Below are positions 37,171 through 51,300 of a DNA stretch of 64,000 bases, piece after piece. Both the position numbers and the translations under genes were made by a program. Under the pieces are notes generated by a model. It had not been told where the DNA came from. It saw only the letters and a list, made by a program, of their open reading frames with translations, and ran no database searches. The stretch is taken from NCBI RefSeq assembly GCF_028389875.1, contig NC_084665.1:558001-622000 (forward strand), written 5' to 3'. How positions within the stretch are numbered: position 1 is the first letter of the stretch; every line of letters begins with the position of its first letter. Origin of the DNA: Rhea pennata. Taxonomy: Eukaryota; Chordata; Aves; Rheiformes; Rheidae.

Positions 37171-39254
37171 CACGGGTTTCCGAAGGAACAACAGGGCAGC
37201 GAAACAGCTGCTTTTGTGCTTCTCCTCAGAGCTCTGCTACTTCTCATCCTAACCTCAGACAGGTTCCACTTTGCTGGTGGACTATCATCTATCACAGCAG
37301 AACCATCATCTCACGCCACAGCACCAAAAGCCTTCAACTCTCATTTCATGTAGCCACCAAGGCTCAAAAGGATCCCTAAGCTGGACTTTGGATAGATAAA
37401 TTCATCGGAGTGGGCTATGCTTCCCGGAAACGGAGGGAGAGACCGAGACCCAGCACACGTATCTGGATTAGGCATGGGGCAGTGGTTCTTTGCCCAATAT
37501 ACATCAGTTTAAGTAACTAATGCATGGGTTGGGCTGATTTCTTGGTTAAGTTATTTATTAAACCACTGAGGCATGTGTTCAGATAGCCTAAGTGATCACT
37601 TAACACTCTCAGCAGGAAACAGGACCCTAAGGGAATACTCACATAAACCTAAATCCATAAAAGCTTCATGAGATCAGCAGCCTGTTTTCATGCAACCGTG
37701 TGTTGCACGTTGCTTTTGCCTGTGTTTCCCCACAGCATATGCAGCCAGGCCAGTGTCAGAGGAGAATCTGTTTGATCCAAGGCAGCTGCACTCATTTTCC
37801 TAAGCGTATCTTGTGGCAACAGTGCCACAAGATGGTGGGGCTATCTGGGAAGCTGTGATGAAGCCATCAGTGTTTTGGAATATGTAGGGATGGGGCAGCT
37901 ATCTTTTGTGGCTATCTATGATTCTATAGTGTCCCTCCATAATCGTGTCCGTGGCCAGCAGCACCCAAGAGTCAGATACACACTTCCCACAGAGACAACA
38001 GCCAGGCAATGGAAGCAGTCCCTCAGACGCTCAAGACGACCTCAAGTGGCTGGCTGAGTTCATTTCTACGGAGGGTAGGTTTTAAAATCCCGCAGGCAAG
38101 TCTAGGGTGTCTTTGTCTAGCTACTGCCCTATCTTGTCTCTGATCTCTCTGACATCAATAAGATTATTTAAAAGGTGAAATGGAAGTACAGTAGGGCAGG
38201 ACCCAACTGGACCCAGAGCACAGATGAGATACGGCTTCAGTATTTAATTTTTAACACAATTTTCCCAGTGTCAAATTTCAACAAAGGTATTAATTGAAGG
38301 CAAAGACCGGCCATTGCTAACAAGGTGAAGATTGTTCATGAAACCGACTGTTAGCTGACTGTAAGCTTTGGGCTCAACAGCAATTCCTTACTTATTCACA
38401 GTTGCCACAACTAGATTCAATGACTTACACAGTCTCTAAGTGACAATTTCAGAGGGCCCACAGTCACATTCATATCTAGTCAGGACTCTCTTGACCAAGC
38501 TCTCTCATAGCAACGTCAGAGAGCTTTTAAAGCTCATGTGTCCTTCAGTTCAGCAGGACTAGGAAAAAGAACAGAAATTAGATAGGTAATAAATACATCA
38601 ACAGTTACTGCAGTAAAGATTACAGAAGTCAATCAGCCAATCCAAGAGCTCACGACATAGATGGAAAATGTCATTCTTTAAGCTACAGAACAATGTTTGA
38701 ACATTTTGGCTTATGTGACTCCATGATAAGCAACCCTACAGGCAAGCTGGACTATTTCACATGAGGTTCCCATTTTCTTCTGTGAAGCGCTAGACACTGG
38801 CTAACATCACAGGGCCTCTGGGTGCCTGTGATCTACCCCAAAGGGATAAATAGCAGAAGTCTACTGCCAGGAAGATGTAACTCAGCATCTGTACCTCCAG
38901 TGGAAGCAATAAAGGCTGAAGAGGCCTAGCCTAAATCAGATTTTGTCCTGCTAGCAACTGGAGAAGAAAGCAGTCCTGCACAGCGAGGATGCAAAAAAGA
39001 GGGTTTTGTGCCAGTGATTCAACTGTATACTTTCATCGTCAATTATTTGATGAATTTTGGAAGAGCTGCATCCTACCTCCCAACAGGAGAAAAAAACAAA
39101 ACAAAACAAAAAAAAAAAAAAACAGTATCTGAGCCCTAGGGGGAACTCAGACTGTCATTCTAGTCAGGCAAGGCGCAATCCAAGAAGTTGTCCTCTGGAA
39201 CTCCTTCAGCCATGAAATATAGATCACAAAATGATCTTCCAAGTGGAAAGCAAA
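37171..39254. other. CST3 upstream intergenic DNA
   Basis: Beyond the CpG island, ordinary single-copy DNA. No divergent gene was found opposite CST3. Confidence 0.5.
39108..39122. repeat. A15 with CAAAA units upstream
   Basis: CAAAACAAAACAAA precedes A15. This looks like a retroposon-style tail but no body is recognised. Confidence 0.7.
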
Positions 39255-39356
39255 AATTCTGGAGCTGTATCTCAGCTCAGTGGGTAGACACATAGTCAAA
39301 CTTAAGGCTGAGGAGCTTCTGTCGTTCCTAAGAGGGTCAGTGGTTCGGTTCATGCA
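39255..39356 (+). repeat. tRNA-like element (degenerate tRNA or SINE head)
   Basis: Shows an A-box-like TATCTCAGCTCAGTGGGTAGA (39268-39288), then about 50 nt, then a B-box-like GTGGTTCGGTTCATGC just before CAGCC. The 5' AGCTGTA can pair with 3' TGCAGCC as an acceptor-stem remnant. It is some 20 nt longer than a normal tRNA and the T-arm does not close well, so it is not a working tRNA. No CORE or LINE tail is recognisable. It could be a decayed tRNA pseudogene or the head of an unlisted SINE. Confidence 0.4.
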
Positions 39357-39466
39357 GCCAGCCACCTGACTCCCTCAGCTGCCTGTTAACTGCCCGCCCC
39401 CCCCTCCTTGTCAGTATATAACCTATCTATATGGCAGCACACAGATGCCTGGCATTTTACTGGCAT

Positions 39467-39492
39467 TTAGAGGTACACCCATGTACCTCTAA
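39467..39492. repeat. Perfect 10-bp hairpin
   Basis: TTAGAGGTAC, loop ACCCAT, GTACCTCTAA. The stem is perfect, and the loop is six nt. Confidence 0.85.
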
Positions 39493-39893
39493 TGGGTGCT
39501 GCCAAGAGCATCATCACGACATAAGTTGGAGGACTTCACCACTTTGTGGTGCTGCTCTGTTTTCTCTTTAAAATGATCAGTGCTTTGCATAGGAGAGGGC
39601 CTCAATAACCCATGAAATTTTTCTGTGTTGGGTACAAGGCTAAGGACATTTTCTTTTCAAAGCCATCGTGTTTGTAGAAATACACCTGTCACCCCCATCT
39701 CTCAGGGAAGGGATAAGATGTAGGTGAGATCTTGGTACAGCAAGAGCAGCCCGGTCAGTCTAGAATTACACTGGCCACAGCCCTCCTTTGGGATACAGAC
39801 AGAGGAGGCTGCTTTCCCACATGGGTCCGGGAACTTGGAGAATTTTCCAGGCTTTGCCTCCTCATGGTTATTCTAGCATTTATTTCTCTCTAT

Positions 39894-39907
39894 TGTGTGT
39901 GTGTGTG
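39894..39907. repeat. (GT)7 microsatellite
   Basis: Seven GT units followed by a G-rich GAGGGGGAGCGGGGGGAAG stretch. Confidence 0.85.
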
Positions 39908-41591
39908 AGGGGGAGCGGGGGGAAGCCACAAAGCATTTTAAGATACAAATACAGCTTCTAGCACAAAACACTATGTCATTTCCTACATCTGCCTCCACAG
40001 CACTGGCATTACCTACTCTCCTATGTTAATTGCTCTGCTCAGGGTCAGAGGGACATGTAGCAGCACTGGCTTCCCGGACATATCACTCAAGTCCTAGTTC
40101 TATCTCATAACCACAAAACTGTCTTTCCCATCCAGCCAGAAATCCTAAGTTTGGAAAGAAAGGACTTAACATAGTAGCATTATAGAGCTGGCTCAAGCAA
40201 GATTTAAGACATTGTGCTGTTGCTAGGCTATCTTTTATGCCCTAAAAAAAATAGTATCTGCCCTGTTGCAACACAGCTTCATAATGAGAAAGAAAGGGCT
40301 TGTGCACTAACTGGAAAGGCTGTCTGTAGCCTGCTGAGCACCAGCAATATCCAGCATGAGAATTATCACCGGAAAAATCCCTGCAGTTTGCAACAAGCTG
40401 TGCAACTAATTCAACAGCAACAAACATCATGGTAGTTTGTACACTCAAGAAACACATGGGCACTGCTGAAGCAGTACAGTGCATGCAGAGAGGAGACAGG
40501 GACATGGATAAAAGCCAAAGCTGCTAACAGCTGCAAGAATCTGTCTCCATTTATCTTTCTCTTAATTGGCTTTAGATGCAGACTGGAGCTGTTTAAAACT
40601 CAAGGTTACAGTTCTCTTAGTGTCTTCTAGTGGTGAAGGCTCCCTCTTGTACTGTCAATGACTATTACCAATGGGAGCAGCCAAGCTCAGCCTAAATCAG
40701 TCACTGCACTTTCAGTGTGCCCGCCAGGTCTCTTCCCTCTGCCCTGTGCTGACCCTGCTATCTCAGGCCTCCATCAAGCAGTGCCTCAGCTGCTGGAGTG
40801 GCTCATCAGCTCTCTGTGACACTGTGTTCCCCAGCCAAGCCCAAAGGGAGCCCACAGTATGCATTTGCAGAGTGAGAGAGAAGGGAGACCGCCACCTCGT
40901 GTTCACACTGAGAGTGGGATGAAATGTCCATCTCAGAGCTGCTCTTATCCAAATTCACCCCCAAGCAGGTCCTTAGACACCCAGAGAAACTGTTGCTACC
41001 ACTCCAACACAAGGGAAATGTGAAAAGAAAGAGAAAAATCAGTGCCTTTGGGATTCAGGGGGTTTCAACCACTCCTTCCTCAGAGCAACTCAGAGCTGAG
41101 GTTTGACAGAAAGGGCTTTACATTTTTCCTTATGTACTGAGGAGAGAGGCAGGGAGAAACAGCTCTTGTTAGTGCCCCTGAAAAGCTAAAACTTTGCCCA
41201 GCCCCTGGGGCACTTATGCCATGCAGGCAAACAGTCACAGCCATGCTGGGGTCACCTCACTGCAGCTGAAGTATTGCACAAAACAAGGCGTATTCCAGCC
41301 TATATTCTTTTTGAATTATAGCAGTCCTCAATGCATGGTAGCTTAAACTCAGACTGGAAGGGAATAAGTCAGCTCTTGGTACACTCATGATGATCTCACA
41401 GTTATTTCTGCTTGCACAAGGTATGGGATGACACAGCTCTGTTCCCTCTTGCCTGTGCTTTGACACTATGGTGCTGCCCTTTCAGTAAGTCGTGTTCTGC
41501 CTCCAAGCATCAGCCAGGGTTTCTGTTTTTTCCTCACATAGCAATCTGTCACTGACCCAGGGAATAAGTAATCTCACAAAGCCACTCCAAC

Positions 41592-41610
41592 AAAAAAAAA
41601 AAAAAAAAAA
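41592..41610. repeat. A19 homopolymer
   Basis: A19 between single-copy flanks. Confidence 0.9.
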
Positions 41611-44600
41611 GACTAAGAAAGCTTCATTAATGTGGGAGGTGGTGACACTTTAGAGGAAGAAAAGGTTTGTTGTCCCTCCTTAGGTGAATAATCATTCATC
41701 CAGAATGGAAAAGGCCCAATATAAACAGTGACTATCTTGCCCATGAACAGGCTACAGCCCAGGCAGAGATGTGGAAAAGTCTGTTTTGAGTCATATGAAG
41801 CAAAGCCTTCAGCCTTGCTTTCCCCTCTCCTTGGGAAGTGTCCTAAATACTGACACCTTGTAGGTGGGGGATTTTCTTTGTGGGGTTTCAAGCAGAAGTT
41901 TTATCCTTGTCAAACCAGTACCTCAGAGCTGCAGATGAGGCAAAAATGACATTTTCTGAAGGACTGCTTTGTGTAAAACTGTTGACCACTTCCAGCACAT
42001 TGCAGACAGGCCTTCCAGAAACTCCCTGCTCTCCTACTCACACCACCAACTTTTGAACTCAGAGGCAAAGTTCAAATTCAGTTTGAGGGAGGGGGAGAGA
42101 TCTCAAAGATTGAAGCTCCCTGGCCACAAGCACAGCATGAGAAGGAGGAGCTACCCCATTGCCAGGGGCAGTAGTAGTGTCTTGTCTCTGTGCAAAACTA
42201 TTTCATAGTTCCCATAGGATGCTGAATCTGCAGTACCTTGCTTCTTCTCCATGCACTGGGCACACTGACATTATATCACTGTAATAACTTCAGGTCATGG
42301 ACTATCCCCGTTTAGCATTTCCTCTCCAGTTACAAGCCAACCCGTGCAAGGAAAGAGTCTGCTGGATTCTCAGTTGGCCCCCTTCTGCCAAGCACCTTAG
42401 AGGCTGGAGGTCCTAAGCATCAATGATACTCAGGCACCCATCTCAAAATCCTTTCCCATGGTTCTCCTGCATTCCTGCTCACTCTCATAGAAAACAGACA
42501 AGTCTTGAGAACTACAGCATGCCTAACAGCTTAGGAACAGCTGAACAGTTGATGCAAAATATCTGAAAGGAGCTGCACTGTGGTCAATGTCATGTTGTCC
42601 TCTTCCTTGGTCATCAATATCTCACTCAGTTGAACACATATAACTGCAGAAAACAGAGCTGGTCTCTGCTTAGCAATGTCAGATCCTGGAGTTTCTTTTG
42701 TCCCAGAACTTCCTTCTTTCCTAAAAGATGTGCCAGTATTTATTCTGCAAAAGGGTGGCTGATGGAGTCCCTCTTTCTCAGCACTGACATGGTTCCAGTC
42801 TTGCTCCATTATGCAGAATGGTTGGAAAGGGAAACTTGCCCTTTGGATTTCCTGCTTCTCCAGGCTGGGCCACAGATTTTGAGCAAGGTCACTCTGTTGA
42901 CCTCTCTCAACCCACATGCCAGTGCCAGAAATGAACCCTGCCATACCACAATCAAAACCAAAGCAAGCTGTGTCTGTTCAGTACTGGTTCAGTACTGCTA
43001 ATCCAAGCTTCACAAAATCAGCAATTCTGAGAAAAAAAAGGCTTAGCAAAAAGTGATGCTTTACAATCAGTGAATAAAGGGGATCTGGTTCATGAAATAA
43101 AATTGCATTTTATCCTTTCATTTCTGAAGGGCACTGTCTTTTTCTCTATCAGACACTTTTTTTAAAATAAATAAAACAGAGGTTCTCAAATAATCAGATA
43201 ACCCACTGAGCTAGTAATTTAAGAAATACACCAGCCAGCAGGAGACTCATGATAACATTGCGAAAGTTGGTAAAGCTGTGTGCTGTCAGTATGACCAGAA
43301 AAAGATTAGTTTTAGTGTCATCTTACAGCAGGCCACACAGTTCATTCAACAGCATGTGTGCAATATCCAGTAAGTTTTCCTGTACCTTTTTGCCTTTGTT
43401 TCAGTTTCACGTAGGACTGATGAGCTTTTGTTTTGAGGCATACTCTTCCTCTAAATACCTGCTACATTCATTACCCTTGCTGTCAATAACATCCTACATC
43501 TCTCTTCCAACATCCAAAGAAACAATTAGAAATATCTTTTCTCAGTAGCTAAACAAAAAGCTCTGGAATACTGCAACATGCCTTTCACAGTATAATTAGA
43601 TAGGGATGTTTGAAAGAGCAGCCACTCCTTTAATCAAGAGTAACAATTTCTCCAAAAAGCTGAACTCTGAATGACACTCAAGAGAGGGCAATTACTGCAA
43701 CAGAGAAAGGAACAAAAGGGAAAGCATAACTGAAAAGTAAACTTCCAGCTTAAATTCCTCTTAATCCTCTTAATAGGAATCAGTAAAAAATAAAATAAAA
43801 TAAGCCAGCCAAATATATGCTGAGGTAGTGCTTTGCATCCTGCAAAGTGCATCTTCAGCAGACAAGGATGGGGTGCTGACATGGCTCCCCCTTCTCCTTC
43901 CACACTGCTGTGTAGCTAACGCAGGGTGATGGCAGGAAGGTGTTTTGTAAAACAATAGCTTTCCAAGGCTGAAAGCCACCTGAGCGGAAGTCAGCGGTTT
44001 CTGAGACAGGGCTGAGAACGATTCAATAGCAAAGCGTAGCTGTTTTAATGCTGCTGAAATGTGCCCTGTGCTTGCAGAAATGAACATGCCTATGTCCCTC
44101 CTGTAGCAGCTGCCACGATATCCAGTGATACCAGGAGAGACAAAAAGCCTCCAGCTTCCTTAGAGAACCATGGCCACCCCATCCACTCCCTGCTCTGACA
44201 CACAGAAGCACTTTTTCAAGAATGGAGGGAATACTATGACTCGTTCACACAAGGAAAATCAAGGCCCTGTCTGCTCTCAGCTTCAAAAGAGGGTCTCTGA
44301 AATCGAGGCAGCTGATTTGAAAGCCCACAAGGAGCTGGGATCATGGCCTCATCTCTTCTGCACATACAACGCTCCTTCCCACACAAGCAAGCTCCTACCA
44401 CAGGCAGCTGAGGGTGGTACTTCCAGAGGGACAGCAAGGGCATTCTTCAGCTAAAAAACACCGTGTGCCAGGACAGGTTTCAAAAGCTCCAAAGGGCTAC
44501 TTTAAACAACTTCCAGTCCTGGCAAAACAACCACGTTTGTAAAGACCCCTCCTCAAGCTGCCATCCCTTCCATCAGCTGAAGACCAGTCCCTCTGAGACA

Positions 44601-45114
44601 CAACCACACTTTCCTCGCACTTCACAGAAACCTAGAGAGAGCAAATGACTTTGTATGCTTTTACTCTTCAGATAAGCTGATGCACTTAGTGCTAAGGGCA
44701 TTTTTTCAGGCAATTCAGTGGAAACCGAACTCTTAGGAAACACATGCCCTCATTCTAGGTACTGAGCTGTCTTGAAAGCACAGCCCTAAATTTGTTGGGA
44801 ACAGCAGACAAAAACCCCTCAACCATTCTGCAAGTAGTACATCGCCCAGTTGAGTTACTGGCAATCACTTTTAGGAATTAAATGCTAAGCAATTCTCAGG
44901 ACTGATCTTATTAAGGTCATATTTGGCTCTTTCCCATGATCCTCCTCCTCCAGAAAGCAATTTCTGTGAGATGGATGAAAGGTGGGTAGGATGAATTACC
45001 AACTCTCTCTGCTGTTTGACAACAACACCTGGTTTGAATTCCTTTCCTGTAAACCAATGCAGAAGATCATATGCCCCTAAGAAATGGGAATTCATATACA
45101 AACATCTGCTTTAA

Positions 45115-45310
45115 TAATTACTGATGTTAATCAGCTTTTGTGCACAAAGGGAATGCATTATTGTTTTTCAGGCAAGCAAATAAAGCAATTGCCAGCAGAA
45201 AAGCTGCATTTCAAACAACCGCAAGCAATCAGTTATGGTCAGATTGTACAACTGAATTAATGGTGTTGATAGTGAATGCAGCTTTAAATGAGGTAATGGG
45301 GCATTGGGGA
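45115..45310. promoter_or_regulatory. Possible conserved noncoding element
   Basis: About 200 nt rich in homeodomain-type cores (TAATAATTA, GTTAATCAG, GCATTATTG, GAATTAATGG) and AAATAAAGC, with no repeat signature and no low complexity. This is typical of vertebrate conserved enhancers. Conservation cannot be seen from one sequence. Confidence 0.3.
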
Positions 45311-48300
45311 GATTAACAAATAAAAACTACACAGTCATTCTTTTTTATCCAGAGAGACATAATTTATATTATCATAAACACTGGCTCAGAGACAGCATGT
45401 ATTCAAAATTATCGCTAGAGATTTTATACAATCTGGCACCTTTGACTGCTGCATTAGCTTGCATTTACCAAGAATACTTTGACCATTCCCTTTTCTTCTC
45501 AATTTGTTCACTCCAGGAAAAATAGCTTGACTACTTTAGATTATTTGTTTGTTCTTATTAGATGCCTTTTTCTCTTCCCAGTAATTGTATGGTTCAGAGC
45601 TGAGCAAGAAAAGGAGTTCTGTACTTAGTCTCCAATTCAGCCAGAAGCGTAAGGATATGTTTAATTTCAGCCTCTGAAGAATATCAGTGACTTCACTTGT
45701 GCTAAAAAATAAGCCTAAAATTAAGTATATGCTTGTATGCTGTGCTGGAGCAGCCCCTCTAGCAAGCTGCTGGGATATGTTGCACTATCTATTCCTGCTT
45801 CCTCCAGCAGCAGCCTCTAAAGTTGAAGTGAAACAGATGTCTCAAAAGAAGCTTGCTTGGTGGACAAGAAAAACCAGACCATAAAGACAGACTATTTCTT
45901 CAAATTTGGGCCACAGACCGCACACAGCAGAGAAACAAAGCATAGCAGAGAAGCCTGTAAAGACTAGCACTGGTGCTCTAAGGCTCTGCAAGTCCCCAGA
46001 ACCCAAGTGAGGAAAGTTTCCTCTACAGTAGCATGGTGTCTGTGCAGAGTTCCCCCAAACTCCACAGAAGAGGGTGGTTCGCTATCCACAACACCTTCAT
46101 GTTCTGTATGAAATGAACAACCCCTCTTCTCCCTTGACACCAGCTTGCAGCCATAACTTCACTACCACTAAGCCCAGGGGCTTTAGGACATAACATAAAT
46201 TTGAGGATTCCAAAAATTAACTAAGCACAATATCATCTCTTACATATACACATGCTCCCTGTGAATGATCTTCAACATAAATATGCAAGAGTGCAAATCT
46301 CAAATGCTTGTACAAACCCACAATTTAAGGGTTGTCTGGAACCTAAAGGTTTTGTAGGACAAAGTGAGCTGCTCTGCTACATTCCCAGGAGAGCCAAACC
46401 AGTTGGGAACCGGATGCCAGGCTGCTTTAGGTTGTATGTCACTGTGCAGACAGACTCCACCTTTGGCACAACTTTTCTTTTGGAAGAGAAAACTGTTGTA
46501 TTGTCAAGCAATGCACTGATTCCTGGTTGAAAGATAAGACCAGTAGTGCACAGCCTGGAGGTATTTGCAGTCCCCATATATGTACAACCTTTGTGCTAGT
46601 CCCTGGTTTGGGGTGGTTATGGTTTCTGCTCATTCAGCTTTTCAGAGTAGCAAATTCTGCCTCTTTAAGGCTTTTTTTTTTTTTTTTTTTTGGCATGGGG
46701 GAGCAAAACTCTGGCCTATGAAACAAACTCTGTGCAGGGAACAGCTGTTCACAAGAGGTTAATTGCCAGCATGATTCCTGGCTGCTTCTCATTAGAAAGG
46801 ACTTGACCTTTTTCCCCCCATTGTGTTTGCTGGATTAGAAACCACAGAGGGGTCCCATGGGGAGGGGGAGGTCCCATATTATGCTTAAAAATTACAGAGA
46901 GAAATTCTTAGAAAGTCAAAGTAGTTTGCAAACACAATACTTGGATACTTGGTCCATGACTTTTATTTCCTCCAGGGGGAAATTAAATTTTGGGCACCTC
47001 TAGAATTCAATAAAACAGCCAGCTGTGAACACAGTGCTCTACACATATACATTCAGTAAGAAGTCCAGATCAATGAAAAATAGCAAAGGGCCTTTCTGAA
47101 GAGTAGATATCATTATACATAAATAAGAGTATTACACCTATTATCATTAATGAATACACAGAAAGTCCCCAAACATTAACCCAGAGGCCATGTGGCATTC
47201 CACATTCACAGCTAGCAGTCCTCGGGGTTTCAGTAACCTCAAGCACACAAGGAAAGATTTTGCACTTTCAGAGCAATATTTTTACTAAAATAAGAATAAG
47301 GTTATTTAAAAGTGCGCAAGACTGCTTGGTATCCATTGAATGCTGGCTAGTTTGCTCCTGTTCAAAAGTTTCTGTGATACAAGCAGTAAGACAGAAAGCC
47401 ACATCACAACATGCAAGTAGCCAGGGACACAGTATTATAAAAACCACTACCACAGACTTTAAAAAGGGACTTTGGGAGAGTTAAAGGAATAGCAGAGGGT
47501 GGGTCTCTGCAGCCTCAAAGTTCATTAACCTGCTCACGAACAAACCTTTGCCTAGCAATCTGCACAACATACAGTTTTGTAAAAAAAAATAAAAATAAAA
47601 TTTAAAAAAAACTGAATGCATCGGCCAGTCAGCTTACAGGAATTCATTTGAGCAGGAAAAATTAAATTGTGAGAGTTCTCAGTTTTACAGCCAGAAACGC
47701 ATTAGGTTTTAATGCACATGATGGTTGGAAGCTTTTGTTCCATTGCAATTTGTCGAGGGTTGAGCACCTGACTCCTTTAACCAAGCCCAGAAAACCCAGC
47801 CTATCACTACAACAGAAAAATAATCTTGTGCTATTAAAGGCAATGGAAGCTTCAGGGCCAGCTTCCACAGCTGCAGGAAGAACTGCACAGCTCAGCTCTT
47901 TCACTAAAATCTTAAGAGCTCAGCCACAATGATGTAATATTTGTAAGGACCCCAGTTCCACCCTAGCTATACATTTTGGGCTCCTTACAAATCTCCCTGT
48001 ACCAGACTGGATACAATTGCAGCTCTTTGTTCAGCAAAGTCTTTCCACTGAAACAATTAAGATCAGGATTAAAGAGCTTTGGCACAGGTTTACAACAAAA
48101 CGTGTGGAGACCCACCACATGGTCTCCTCCCTTGTCCCTGGCGTGCTGCTGGTTTTATGAGTATTAAGCCTTTCACAAGCATTCAGTAATAAATTAGGGA
48201 ACATTTTATTCATTCTCTCCTCCCCTCCAAAGTATACTTTTCACACAAGAAGGCTTTGTTTTTAAAAGTCTGAATGTTACAATGCATTCACATTTTCAGA

Positions 48301-51300
48301 AAATCTTTCAAATTAACATCCTTTAACATCTAGCCAAAGCCTCTTGCTATCTCTACGGGCAGAATGAATCCTGTGAAATATAGTTATCCAGAACATTTTT
48401 CAGTGAGATGGAACTCCTCACAGTAGGAAGTTTTGTCTCAGTGTGACTGAAAAAATAAGATCCTCAGTTTAATTCAAGGGAAAGATTCGTAGGATTAAGC
48501 TCATAAAGATACAGACAACAGAAACGGTAAGTGAAGATGTCCCCTATTACGATAGCACACATCAAGAGGCTGTCATATTTTATGCCATGTTCTCAAGTTT
48601 GCTTTCATGATATAAGCACAAGGGCATAGGTTTTGAAGAAAAAATATACATATAAGTGCAGGAGATTGTTATTTGCTCTCAAGCTGGGCTAGACTCAACT
48701 CAATTCCTCGCTTGTACGCACAGCTGTTCTGTGGGAACAGAATTTCAGGGTTTAGTTGCACTTCCCAAAATAACCACAGTTAATTGAAGTCACTTGCGAG
48801 TTACTTAACTATATCCATTCCAGGCCTAGTGTCCACATTTATCTAAAGATAATTATACTTATTACAGCCCTACGCTGGTTCCTGCAGAGTTGGAAAGTCA
48901 CTTGCAAAGCTACAGTCTCTCTAGCACTCAAAATGGAAACCAGTGCCTACAAACAGGGTTACAGCAATTTATTGTTACTAAGCAACAAGATAGCAAATAC
49001 TAGGTTCAGGAATCACACTCTTTAAAACTAGGGGAATACCTTCGAATATCTCATGAAAAGACAATCTGAATACTTTTTAGCTGCTTTCCAGTTTCCTCTT
49101 ATAAACAGTAATCATAAATCAAGGTTAGATTTCCCAGTGTTCCTCTGCAAAAATGACAGCCTGAAACAAATGCAATATAATGTCAGGGACTACATACACT
49201 CCACACAACTCCAGGGGCTGGAACTTGGGGAAAAAAAAATCCACCACTTACTGCAAGATCTCTGATGGGAGACCAAACCCATAAGAGTTAGCAGGGCTGT
49301 AATAAAACATCACTGCAAAGATGCACCAGCCCAGCAATAGCGTGTAGCACTCAGCAACTTTTATTAGGCAAGAGATGTTCCTTACCAGATTAAGAACAAA
49401 CAAATAAAACCACATGCATATGAGCACTCACACAGACCCCAATCCAATAAACAAATAACTACATGAATTGCTGAGATCTGCTAGGAGAGTAAGTTATTCA
49501 CAAGCCTATATTCCCTGAGGAATCATGGCTTTTAAAAACTAAATTGCCATGCAGATATTTGAAGAGTAGCTTCCTGCTGAACTAGCAAGTTTTATTTTGA
49601 GAATTTACCAACATTACAACCTTCTACTCTTCCTCTTTTCAAAAGCCAATGACAAAAATCAGAGGAGATGGAATAAAGAGAAGTCAGGCAGCCAGACAAG
49701 GGATTAATCAAACACTTGATACTATCTTTCCAAATATTCTGAATCATTTTGCATCAGATTAAAGGGAAAAATATAAAAGTAAATATTTTTTCCATATTTC
49801 CCACCAATAAGTATTCCACTAGACACTTAGCCACTGGCTGTTAAACTTCAGGACACCAACTGAACGGTTTCTTGCCCATCAGGAAGTCACTCAACAGCAA
49901 AAGGCCTTATTTACCACAGCTGCACTGCACTGTAAAAATAGAAAGCAACTGAGTATTGTCTTGAGGCAGTCATTACATGTATACCATGGTGACTTCAGCA
50001 TCAAGCAGCATTATCTACCTAAGAGTCCCATGATGTTGAGCACAGTCTGTACAGAGCAGGAGGCCTGAAGGCTTTACAGTCCAGCACTCAGTTTCTGGGC
50101 TTGAAAATACACAGGCAATCAAGTAGTGTCACTCTGCCAGGGCACAATAATGCTTTCTTGATGTAAATAGCAGAAGCAGAACCTAATGCCTTAGTTCCCC
50201 GTAAGTTTTGAAGCTGAGGCAATGTCTCTCAAACCTTGGCTCCCCAAGCAAAGATTAACTTCTTCTCCAAAAGTACTCATCTAAACTACTTCAAAACCAC
50301 CTCCCTATTTTTCTTGAAATCCCAGGATAAAACTTTGCTTTGATGATAATGATAAAAAATTCTAAAGCAGCAGCAGTAGTTAGGAAGTCAGTGCATGAAA
50401 ACCTTGTCTTTCTGCTTCTTGCCACTGTTTCTAACTAGAGCTAGCTGATGCTATTCATGTTACACATTAATTTTAACCTCTGGGTGATAAGACTTGCTCT
50501 CCTCTTCTGTGCTGGTACAGTGTTTGGAGACACAGTCAAATCAGTTCAGTACTTAGGTCCCACAATAATACAAACCATTTGCATTTCACTGGACTTCTGT
50601 CATTTTGCACTGGGTGAGGACCTGGCTCAAAGCATAAAGGATAAGGCTGATCTGCCTGATCTTTCTGCACTTTCTTGAAGAATACCAGAGGTAATTTCTT
50701 GAAGAAGTAAAGGCAAAGTTGGGGAGTCATGAATAGGCCTTTTCATTGAACTCTTAGTTCAATCAGCACAAGCAAGATTATTGCTCAAGATCACAGAAGG
50801 CAACTGAATACATTGAATGAGTTTTGAATCAGGGCCCAGAATCAGGAGGGGGGAGATCTGAAATATGCCTTAATACATCTTGTTTAATTCCATTACTATT
50901 TCTTTCTTTCTCCCCTCAGTGTATTTACCTTCACCCATAAGGGGAAACTGTCTCCAGGAAGTCACTGTTAATAAAAGCATATTCCTTGCACATCTGATTG
51001 ATTAGCGTTAATGTCTCACTGCACAGCATGCAGTAATCCACCCTCACACATAATTAACAACATCCAGTTTAATAATGTCAGGTATGCCAGCTCCCTTCTC
51101 CCCAAGCCCAAAGGATTTGGGCTTAAAAGTGTCCAACATTTCAAGGTCACCCCAGCAGCCCAGTGTTTGAAGTTATTCACCCATTTGCTTATATAGATTT
51201 GCATGAGAAAAACGAGTGGCTCTAACTTGAGGTAAAACTGGGACATACTCTTCCCACTGCCAGAGGAAAACACTTGCTCTACAGCTTGGTGCCTAGTGCC

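Larger units (their letters stand above)
39493..45114. other. Intergenic, nothing recognised
   Basis: Simple tracts at 39.9 and 41.6 kb; ORFs up to 137 codons with no domain features. Confidence 0.5.

Noticed and set aside
36722..37171. 149-codon minus frame upstream of CST3
   Set aside because: Lies in GC-rich DNA where stop codons are rare; no protein features.
46252..46530. Plus frame with protein-like text (CFRLYVTVQTDSTFG)
   Set aside because: No usable splice donor and no family; the minus strand is open over part of the same interval.
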